From: Lutraria lutraria
Lineage: Eukaryota > Mollusca > Bivalvia > Venerida > Mactridae
Length of the DNA: 64,000 nucleotides
Direction: 5' to 3'
NCBI GenBank assembly: GCA_964023205.1
Contig: OZ026836.1
Coordinates: forward strand, 3,789,501 to 3,853,500
The translations under genes were made by a program, and so were the position numbers. Positions 36,367 to 45,221 of the stretch are shown here, one piece after another. Below the pieces are notes generated by a model that saw nothing but the letters and a program-made list of their open reading frames with translations, searched no databases and had not been told where the DNA came from. The stretch's first letter is position 1, and every line of letters begins with the position of its first letter.

Positions 36367-36628
36367 ACCAACGGTCCTTTTCAGGACCACCAACGGCCCT
36401 TTTCAGGGCCACCATGTCTTTTCGAAAGAAAATTCTCTCATTGTCTAAGTCTATACACACACACAAAATAATGGTACCAGAACATTCCGAAAATTCAATT
36501 CATACTATTTTGGGGTACAACATTGATTTCCAATTTGTCCCAATTTGTCCCAATTTTTGTTTACTTCTGGTACCAACCCCCTCTATATTCTATATGACCA
36601 TGGTACCAGGGTACCGCCTATTACTACT
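36367..36628. repeat. Right TIR of the Polinton (262 bp)
   Basis: Inverted match to 19441-19692. It differs chiefly by an extra 11-bp copy of CAATTTGTCCC near 36534-36550. It carries the stem-loops that end the 241-aa gene. Confidence 0.95.
36373..36410 (+). terminator. Tandem histone-type 3' stem-loops, right TIR
   Basis: GGTCCTTTTCAGGACC (36373-36388) and GGCCCTTTTCAGGGCC (36395-36410), 26 nt after the stop of the 241-aa gene; flanks CCAAC and ACCAT, then CGAAAGAAAA near 36423. Mirror image of the left TIR set. Confidence 0.75.
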
Positions 36629-36634
36629 ACTGTA
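36629..36634. repeat. Right target-site duplication of the Polinton (ACTGTA)
   Basis: Identical to 19435-19440. Confidence 0.95.
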
Positions 36635-37230
36635 CGTGAGTAGAATATTCCTGACGTATCAGCGTATTTTAATTAAGTGATATATATTTTATGATAATGA
36701 GCAGTTTGAAGTTTATAACTTACATGCAGCTTACGAAGCCAACCGGACTTGAACCATTTTAGAGTTATTTTGTACTTTACTTGTTTGCATAAATTAATGG
36801 TGGATATGTTGACTTATAGATTTAATTGTCCACAGTTGTATATATTTTACACATATCGATTTTGACTTACATGTTTGTATTCATTACATATTGTTTTAAC
36901 CATGTCTTAATCGTGATTGTACAGCACTTTTGAACGTGTAATTACATGAAAAAAGGGTTTTATAAATATGGTATAATAATAATAATAATAATTACTTAAA
37001 TAATTTCTAAAGGATTACACAATTCATTGACCATGACAATTGATCATTCTTAAAGGTATCCGTCAACTAATTTATTCTAGTTCCCAATGAAAATCAAGTA
37101 ATTTATATTGATTTTGTTTTCTCTTTTTTATGATACATTAAAACAAAATTACTCACTAAAATTTACGATCTAGGAAGGTTAATGGCATTGAAGTAGTTGT
37201 TAGGGATTCATATTCTTGCATTGTTATGAC
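36635..37230. other. Non-coding stretch right of the Polinton
   Basis: AT-rich host DNA with a short (AAT)n run near 36973. No gene or element recognised. Confidence 0.4.
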
Positions 37231-37522
37231 GACATCACTGTGTGGTAGCACTGTACGCAAAAAATCAACGGTGTTTACAAGATGGCGGACGGATAAATGT
37301 TGTGAGGTAAGTGTCGTTTGTTTTTGGTTCAAACTTTTTAAATACGACGTCCTCTACACAATAGTATACATCAAATGAAAGGACTTTAAAACGGCAATCG
37401 GCGGCTAATAATAGTTTTTTTTATAAAATCACGCCGTTTTAAAACACACAGAAACAAGCTATTCATTGACTGCTCCGTTGGGTACAGATTTCTGACTAAA
37501 ATTGTAGCTCCGTTGCGTACAG

Positions 37523-37972
37523 AAATTGTTTTCTCCGTTGCGTACAGTACAATGTTTACACTTAGCACCGTTGCGTACAGTGGGTAAAATTTAAAAGCTT
37601 TAAAACATCTACTACAAGGGATTTTGATGAGGAAATAATGGATATACGTGAGGAGCTTTACATTCTCCATACACGTGGACAAGTATTTTTGTCGAATCAT
37701 TCATTTTTACGGAATAATCGTCGGTTTTGTTCAGTTTCCTCGCTTCGTTTTTCAAAAAAAACTCAACACGTGATGTTCAGACACTGATTTTGTGAAAACG
37801 GCGTGGTTTTATAAAAACCGATTATTAGCCGCATATTGCCGTTTTAAAGTTCTTTCATTTGATGTATACTATTGTGTAAAGGACGTTGTATTTAAAAAGT
37901 TTGAACCAAAAACAAACGACACCTACCTCACAACATTTATCCGTCCGCCATCTTGTTAACACCGTTGATTTT
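37523..37972 (+). repeat. 450-bp segment duplicated on the other side of the Ngaro insertion
   Basis: Nearly identical, in direct orientation, to 44743-45191 (one base shorter in an A run). It is the internal part and most of the right TIR of the DNA transposon. Confidence 0.9.
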
Positions 37973-38404
37973 ATATTTAGATGGGTATATAAGGAGCAGA
38001 TTGGAGCTAAAACAGTCTTTTCATTCCTTGACTTCGAAGAGATCAGTCGTAAGTTGATTAATTTTTTTGCATAATTTTGCATAACATGGTCCACGTGCTG
38101 TTCATTTCGAATTTGCACTAGGTTTAATTCATTTTATTGTGAATTCTGAGTAAAATAATTTGCGTTAATTATATAAAACCGAGTTTAAACACACGGGCTG
38201 GGTGTATGGTTAAGCGCCAGGTTAGACGTGAGGTTTAAAAAAATTTAAAGCAATTTGTAGATCTTGAGTGTTGAACGTCATAATTATTGACGTCAGTACT
38301 AGTATTTGTATAGATCTTGTGTATTGGTTTAATATTTTTATCTTTAGATTGTTTATTTCGTTAGGTTAATTATTTGCTTCTGTTTTTGTTCCATACATTG
38401 ACAA

Positions 38405-39345
38405 CATGCCAAAATGGAACATGCGCTCGGACCAGCCAAGCAAGAAGGGAAAACAAAAACGCCAAGCTGTGGATGTTTTTGGACCCGCGTGTGGTTGCTG
38501 GTGAGCAAGTGGTGGAATCCTCCAGTAATACATCTACATCAGGTGATAATTAAACCAATTGACCTTAATTTGAATAATCTGACGCCCACGTGTTCAGCAT
38601 TCAGGCTGTCGGCACACATTCCGTTGCCTATCAAAGAGAAAATATAGGCTGATAACAGATTTATTGAATTTAATTGTTTATTACGCCATAAATAGGCGGA
38701 GGCTAAACAAAAAATACAATTACTTTAGTCAATGGGGAACTTGTGGTGACGGAACAAGATATATCAGTTAAGGTAGCGGAGAGGGTCGAACTTTGGTCAG
38801 ATGCATTTATTGTGTCCATATCTGTTTATATTGAAATACATCCTGGTGAAACACTTGGTTTATTACAATACATGTCGAATATAAGGCTTGCATCCACAAA
38901 ATTTAATGGTTGGTTGCTTTATGATAAACAGTTTGGCTTAAAAAAGTAGATGTTTGATCATATGTCATGGCATATTGTTGATTCAGAATTGTGGATGTTA
39001 TGTATGCAGCCTATGCATACCCAAGATACCTCGGCTGGTTACAAGTAGTGCCAGTAATATTACATCTGTTAACAAGACTTGTTTTACTTTTAACCAGAAT
39101 GGTTTCTGTGTAGACAAAACGTATAAATATATGCATTATTGTGTAAAATGTCAAGGTCAGCACTCTGCGGTTGTTTGTACCAATATTTTTGGTGCTGCTG
39201 GTATTCGTTTTCAGCGTCCTCAGTCTGCTCAAAGGAGCATGGGTCAGCACAATTTGAGACCGCGTTATCCTGGTATACGTTTCAGGTCTCAACACTCAAG
39301 CGCCTTCGACTTTTCCTCAGTAGTGGGTTCCAAAAGGCCAGATTT
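38405..39345 (+). pseudogene. Ngaro ORF1 (gag-like) remnant
   Basis: ATG at 38405 starts a basic peptide (RSDQPSKKGKQKRQAVDVFG) that stops early. Further segments typical of DIRS gag follow in other frames: ELWSDAFIVSISVYIEIHP and LASTKFNGWLLYDKQF (about 38785-38940), then a Cys/His segment (NGFCVDKTYKYMHYCVKCQG, near 39095-39155). Several frame changes and stops break it. Confidence 0.6.
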
Positions 39346-39757
39346 ATGGGCACATGGGAACAACACCTATATTAATCTTCAAACGTTATGTTTGTACTTA
39401 GAGAATTATCCGAATGCAGAAGATGCAAACGTTTTACTGCTTTGTTTTAGTGAAGGTTTCAAACTCCTTCAATATCATAGACTTTGTCTTAAAATCACAA
39501 AGAATATAATAATAGAGGCATGTATGGTTGATTTATACATAGAGTTTAGAATTTGAAACATTATAAATCAAGTCTGAACACAAATAGTAAGCTAACTTCG
39601 CTTATAGTCACCCTTTTATTTCACTACAAAAAACAATTGGCGGTCACACTTCCTTCCACAAAATTCAAAATGGCCTTCTATGACGAAACCAATGTGACGT
39701 CATCAATGATAAATGTTTGGCAGATACAGTCAAGTTATTTGGAGCTTTAAAAATATG

Positions 39758-41086
39758 AAAAAAACAAAAGGGTCGGTATTACACAGGGGTCGGAATTACC
39801 CTACTTTGCTCTATAATGGTTCAAGACTGCGGATTAGGTCTAATAATTTAATATCTGCAAGACAGAATAGCACAATTCTGAACACAAAATTATTCGAGTA
39901 TAGAGCATTAGATAGAGTTATTGGGCCATTTTGTGTTCCAAAAAGTTGTGGGGGTTGGCGTATAACTACAAATTTGTCGTTTCCTAACGGTTTGAGTGTA
40001 AATGATTTTGTTGAGCCGAGCTATTGTAGAGTACAATATTCAAAGTTTGATAGCGAGGTTAATATTGTGCAACGCATTGGATGTCAAGCTTACATGGCAA
40101 TTTAAAGGCGGACATTGAATCAACTTTTAATCTTTGTCCGATTTGGCCCAGTGATTGTGATTTGTTAGGTATTCAGACTGATGCTGGTTATTGGATCCAA
40201 AAAATGCTTCCGATGGGGGCTTCTTGCTTGTGTTTTACTTTCAAAAAATGTTCTACTTTTATTCAGAGGATAGTGTCTCGAGAATCCTTATCTCACAATA
40301 TTGACCATTTATTAGATGATTTCTTTATGGCAGGTGCCTGGGGAATGCTTCCACATAGTTAGCACATTTGAATCTGTTTGTTCCTCTTTAGGAGTTCGTC
40401 TTAGTAAAGCCAAAAAAAAAGAAGGACCGATCACAAAATTAACGTTTTTGGGTCTAGAACTGGACTCGGTTAATCAGAAAATCAGTATCCCAGAAGATAA
40501 GATACACAAAGCCCGTGAAGCATTAACCAGTTTAATTGGTAGTAAAACACTTAGGTTAAAACAATCTTTTGTTGGTTTGATTAATTTTATTTGCAAAGAT
40601 ATTCTCGCGGGCAGAGCGTTTAATCGCAGAATTTATTATGCTATGGCTAAAGTTAAGAAACCACACCATTTTGTTAGAGTTAATGAAGGTCTAATGGAAG
40701 ATGCTAAAGTATGGTTGATTTTCATAACGCATTTTAATGGTTCGTGTACTTTTAATGAACTGAATTGGTCTGAAGATAATGATTTAGATTTTTACACTGA
40801 TGCGTCCGGGAATAGAAAGTTGGGATGTGGCTGATTATTTAAAGGCCATTGGTGTGGTTTCAGCTGGCCAGATATGTGGGATGATACGGTATTTAAGGAT
40901 ATAACATATTTAGAGCTGCTGCCGATATGTTTAGAATTTTGTATTTGGCGCCATGAATTGTCTTATAAAAAGATAGTTCTGAGATCAGATAACCAATCTT
41001 TGGTCGAAATAATAAACCAAAAATCATCTAAGAACAAAAGAGTAAAGCAATATATAAGATTCCAAGTATTAATGACTGGTCAATAA
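39758..41086 (+). pseudogene. Ngaro reverse transcriptase-RNase H remnant
   Basis: RT segments RALDRVIGPFCVPKS, GGWRITTNLSFPNGLSVNDF, the catalytic-loop region HNIDHLLDDFFMAGAW and TKLTFLGLELDS are followed by an RNase H start DLDFYTDASGNRKLG and a later segment ELLPICLEFCIWRHE with LRSDNQSLVEIIN. They occupy at least four frames with stops near 40103, 40360 and 40832. Similarity is to DIRS-order RT; the sequence cannot encode an active enzyme. Confidence 0.75.
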
Positions 41087-41277
41087 TACACAAGTCAAAA
41101 TGTGCATATTTTGGGTAAGAAAAGATTTGTGATGGTATTAGTCAATTTCAGTGAACACGTGTTTCCGGGCACTTCAGGTACATGCTTCAAAGCAGCCAAT
41201 TCCATTTTCAACCTGAGGTAGACAGATTATAACAGTCTTCACTAGCGGAAAGTAAAATTCAGAAGTATAATCATGAA

Positions 41278-41649
41278 ATGTCTGCATTTGAACAATTTTG
41301 TAGGGAAAATGGGCTCGGGGTAAAATGGGCGCCGTCCAGTGCTATGATTTCGGATTACATTGCTTTTATGTCGCTTAATAAATACTCATATTGTTTTGTA
41401 AGTGGTCATGTAACAGCCATATGTTGTACATGTAAAATAAGTGGTTGTAGAGATAATACCAAACAGTTTTTAATTAAATAATTACTGAAAGGGGTGCACA
41501 GAACAAGATGCACACAGTATTCTAGATGCCCTATTACTTGGGATATACTGTTGACCTTACTGCAAGCACTCCCCAAAGCTTGCCGTTCTCAATTTAAGAC
41601 AATGCTGTTTTCAGCGGCTTTTTCCCTAGCCCATGTTACTAAGCTTTGT
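41278..41649 (+). pseudogene. Ngaro tyrosine recombinase remnant
   Basis: The core-binding part (SAFEQFCRENGLGVKWAPSS, ISDYIAFMSLNKYS) is followed in the same frame, past a TAA at 41479-41481, by RCPITWDILLTLLQALPKAC and MLFSAAFSLAHVTKLC, the usual start of the catalytic domain in DIRS elements. The conserved R-H-R-Y catalytic positions beyond that are missing. Confidence 0.6.
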
Positions 41650-41809
41650 TAAGGTTATCTGAATTCACAGTGGGGAAAAGAGCTCAACCAAGTCAGTACT
41701 TTGGTATGAAAACTACCTGATTAAAGTTATGTTGGAAAAAAGCGTGATTTATTCCTAAATTATTGTAAGCATGGTTATTTTGCTAATCAAACATGCGGTA
41801 TCTGACTAA

Positions 41810-42035
41810 ATTTGAAAAGCATGTGGTATCATGCAAATAATTTCATTGAAAAAGCATGTGGTATCTTGCTAAATTTGAAAAGCATGTGGTATCATGCAAA
41901 TAATTTCATTGGAAAAGCATGCGGTATGTTGATAAATGTGAAAAGCATGTGGTATCATGCAATAATTTCATTGGAAAAGCATGCGGTATCTTGATAAATT
42001 TGAAAAGCATGCGGTATCATGCAATTAATTTCAAA
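41810..42035 (+). repeat. About 63-bp tandem repeats inside the Ngaro element
   Basis: AAAAGCATGTGGTATCATGC and TAAATTTGAAAAGCATG alternate in three to four imperfect units. A second, two-copy repeat of about 120 bp with GGCCGGCGATCCGA follows at 42140-42420. Confidence 0.65.
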
Positions 42036-42844
42036 GAATGTGGAATTTATTGCTTCTCATTTATACATTTTAAGTAATTTATGTTCTTTTTAATGAGTGA
42101 GATATTTAATTAAAATTTAATTGTTTTAGAAATAGGATATAAATTTAAAAGTTTGTATAGGATTTGCCATAATGCCTTTTTAGGCCGGCGATCCGATTTT
42201 AGTAGCTAAATTAAAAAGTATTGTTATTTCCACATGGAGACCGTTACCGGGTCCGTGTGAAGAAGTAGGACAACATTTTCAAATTTGTATAGGATTAGCC
42301 ATATTGCCATGATCAAATTATTAGGCCGGCGATCCGAATTTGGCTTTTAATGTTCAGTCAGTATTAATTTCCCATGGAATCCGTTGTCGGGTCCATGTGG
42401 TTTGAAGGGGAAATAAGCGGTAGGTGAAAACCGTTTTTAGCCACCACACTGTGTAATATGTGCACATGGAATCAGTTTAAATAAGGATAGTTTGGTGTGT
42501 GGTGAGATACATAAGTACACTGTAAATATGTGTGCGTTTATTGAACGTATTTGGTTGATGTTGCAATTGATTGGTTGAGCTCAGTGGTTTTTCACCTTCT
42601 ATAACAGAAGCCTTTAAAAGGCCTCTTCCCAATTGAAAATTTCTTTAAAATCATGCAGTTTTCCGAAAAATCCAAACTTACTCCAGTTATTTTGTTTCCC
42701 AAATCAACAATTTTAGCAGTAATTCTTCCCAAAATCAACAGGTTAAGGCCTCTTCCCAATGCAGAGAGAAAAAAACACTGGTCAGCTGTTAGAGTTTGTA
42801 TTAGTCAATTTTGTTGTACTTGTAACTAATACACGGCTAGCTTC

Positions 42845-43397
42845 ATGATCGACAGTATGGATCATTGGTTCGTCCAATTTGTCAGGGTCCTTGGTTTAGG
42901 GAAATTTGGGGTAGATACATTTTGGAATTACAAAAGTGGTATGAAATTAGTTCATGTTTTGGAGTCATTAGACTATATGACGGTGTTATACCCAGTACTT
43001 GATCTTATAATAATTTTTGTGGTGGTAATGATATAGGTCTTAAACCTATGGTTGAGGTGACTTGGGAATTCGATACCCTTTTGAAGGAAATTAAGTCCAT
43101 ATTTCCCCATTCCCTGATTGCCTGGTCCCAAATTTTTACCCAGGCAATATTGGAGTTATGTTCCATTAAATACTGTGGCAGACAAAATTCGAAAACGTAT
43201 TAATAGTTGTCTCAGCTCTTTTGTAATTAAAAATGGTGGCCGTGCCATTAAATACCCAGACATATGCCCGGATCCAAGATTTATCCAGGACGATGGGGTC
43301 CAATTATCCTCCGTCCTGGGTTGTGCTATAATGCTTAACACGTTGTCCGGGGCTACATTGACTTTTAAGGAAAGCGGAAATGTTTTTTTTTTTTTTC
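42845..43397 (+). pseudogene. Ngaro ORF3 (SGNH-hydrolase-like) remnant
   Basis: Segments FVQFVRVLGLGKFGVDTFW, NYKSGMKLVHVLESL, then in another frame RKRINSCLSSFVIKNGG, IKYPDI and DGVQLSSVLG match the SGNH/GDSL-type ORF that Ngaro elements carry after the recombinase. A GND-like triplet (GGNDIG, near 43015-43030) fits the block III motif. Broken by at least two frame changes. Confidence 0.6.
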
Positions 43398-44742
43398 CTA
43401 ATTAGAACTGTGTTATGATATACATGGTACATGTCTTGTTGACTATTTTAAAGTTTATTACATTTGTAAAAGTATGAAAATATACTCATTTGTTCATTTA
43501 TAGAAACACACACGACTGGTTTTATTTCGGTTTGTTAACTATCATGAAAATACATCAAATGGAATTACCACACTTAAGTTTTACATTTTGGCCGCAGGTA
43601 TCATGTATTTCATTGGATTGTACAGGTACTTTCATTAATTTTGTCAGGACACAATGAAATAATACCTCACAAACATTGGGGAAGATACAGAGTGCGCGTT
43701 TTTGAACGGACTGAGTATACATTGGGTATAAATTCATGGTGGTTGTTATGGAAGCAGTCACTGTGGATTTATAACTTAATTAGCATTGGTAATTTGGTAT
43801 ACATTTGTTCATGGCTGGTTAGGAGTTATGATAGACCGCTTGTGGCGGAAGGTCCATTCTCTCCGCTCTGCTTCGTTCACGTCCCTTTTTGGCATATTCT
43901 ATCATAACAGTGGTGACCGATGACGGAACATACTGTACTTGACATTTAAAAGAATATGCTTATTGTTTATTTATACATGTATGTTTATACAATTCCAGCC
44001 ATGACAAATATATTGCCATACCTTAAATTAAAATAAATGAATGGAACTTATTACATAGTTGTAGTTTCTGTGGTAAGACAATGTAAAGTTTATTAGCTCG
44101 AGAATAAACCATTTGTCTTACCCAGAAACGTTATAAATCAATAACGCTCAGCGATTGGTTAATCCAGAGGCTATATTTAGATGGGTATATAAGGAGCAGA
44201 TTGGAGCTAAAACAGTCTTTTCATTCCTTGACTTCGAAGAGATCAGTCGTAAGTTGATTAATTTCCGCTCCCTCCCACCCAACGGTTTATATATACAATT
44301 TTGCTGCTGAGTATTTTTGTATTTTGCAGATCAACAATCTTGGAAATAGATGAAAAGCGTCTATTGTGTAGGATTCGTCATGGCTGGTCAAAAAGACACT
44401 GTTACCAAGGTGTCGGGTACATTCTATCCAATGATTGAAGACGTTTGTAGTGTTTTATACAATAGGACTTATCAGCGACCGTTGTCGGGAGCTGAACAAA
44501 ATGTTTGTCTTACATCTTGGTTAATTTAAGTGAAGTTTATGATATACTTTGCTGGCATATTCTATCATAACAGTGGTGACCGATGACGGAACATACTGTA
44601 CTTGACATTTAAAAGAATATGCTTATTGTTTATTTATACATGTATGTTTATACAATTCCAGCCATGACAAATATATTGCCATACCTTAAATTAAAATAAA
44701 TGAATGGAACTTATTACATAGTTGTAGTTTCTGTGGTAAGAC

Positions 44743-45191
44743 AAATTGTTTTCTCCGTTGCGTACAGTACAATGTTTACACTTAGCACCGTTGCGTACAG
44801 TGGGTAAAATTTAAAAGCTTTAAAACATCTACTACAAGGGATTTTGATGAGGAAATAATGGATATACGTGAGGAGCTTTACATTCTCCATACACGTGGAC
44901 AAGTATTTTTGTCGAATCATTCATTTTTACGGAATAATCGTCGGTTTTGTTCAGTTTCCTCGCTTCGTTTTTCAAAAAAACTCAACACGTGATGTTCAGA
45001 CACTGATTTTGTGAAAACGGCGTGGTTTTATAAAAACCGATTATTAGCCGCATATTGCCGTTTTAAAGTTCTTTCATTTGATGTATACTATTGTGTAGAG
45101 GACGTTGTATTTAAAAAGTTTGAACCAAAAACAAACGACACCTACCTCACAACATTTATCCGTCCGCCATCTTGTTAACACCGTTGATTTT
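44743..45191 (+). repeat. Second copy of the 450-bp segment
   Basis: Direct repeat of 37523-37972, directly abutting repeat B2 of the Ngaro element; it continues into the true right end of the transposon. Confidence 0.9.
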
Positions 45192-45221
45192 TTGCGTACA
45201 GTGCTACCACACAGTGGACAT

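Larger units (their letters stand above)
19441..36628. mobile_element. Complete Polinton/Maverick element, 17,188 bp
   Basis: Bounded by TIRs starting AGTAGTAATAGGCGG and by the 6-bp duplication ACTGTA. It encodes the Polinton hallmark set: protein-primed DNA polymerase B, RVE integrase with a chromodomain, adenain-like protease, A32-like packaging ATPase, major and minor capsid proteins, plus 14 further genes. None of the hallmark frames is interrupted and the TIRs are nearly identical, so insertion looks recent and the element may still be competent. Sixteen genes from 19.7 to 33.4 kb lie on the minus strand in tightly packed, often overlapping order; the right 3 kb holds shorter genes on both strands. 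Such elements are viewed as endogenous forms of adintovirus-like viruses (family knowledge). It lies 1.2 kb downstream of MIEAP-like gene 1. Confidence 0.97.
37973..44742 (+). mobile_element. Ngaro/DIRS-type tyrosine-recombinase retrotransposon, degenerate
   Basis: Split direct repeats in the order A1 - genes - B1 - A2 - B2: A1 37972-38064, A2 44172-44264 (93 bp, starting TATATTTAGATGGGTATATA); B1 43890-44081, B2 44553-44744 (192 bp). This A1-B1A2-B2 plan is diagnostic of Ngaro/PAT-like DIRS elements. Remnants of gag, RT-RNase H, tyrosine recombinase and an SGNH-hydrolase ORF occur in the Ngaro order. The repeats are near identical although the genes carry stops and frameshifts. Confidence 0.85.
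37236..45216. mobile_element. Long-TIR DNA transposon remnant with nested Ngaro element
   Basis: TIRs of about 205 bp (37236-37440 and 45014-45216) begin CACTGTGTGGTAGCACTG and are flanked by the 5-bp repeat GACAT (37231-37235, 45217-45221). The non-Ngaro part holds repeated CCGTTGCGTACAG motifs (near 37513, 37536, 37568 and copies) and encodes no transposase, so it is non-autonomous. A 5-bp duplication with CAC-starting termini fits the Transib/RAG-like superfamily better than others, but the family is not proven. It is interrupted by the Ngaro element at 37973-44742. Confidence 0.65.

Noticed and set aside
36635..36660. Similarity of the Polinton right flank (ACGTGAGTAGAA) to the reverse complement of TTCTACTCACGT near 60374
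   Set aside because: Only 12 bases match without extension; chance or a common motif is enough.
37236..37270. A 12-RSS-like heptamer-spacer-nonamer at the end of the CACTGTG transposon
   Set aside because: The A-rich block begins 14 bases after the heptamer and matches the nonamer poorly; only the heptamer-like end and the 5-bp TSD were kept as evidence.
37386..38118. Minus-strand open frames of 87-104 codons near 37.4-38.1 kb, repeated at 44714-44920
   Set aside because: They lie in the non-coding body and TIR of the DNA transposon and its 450-bp duplicate and show no domain features.
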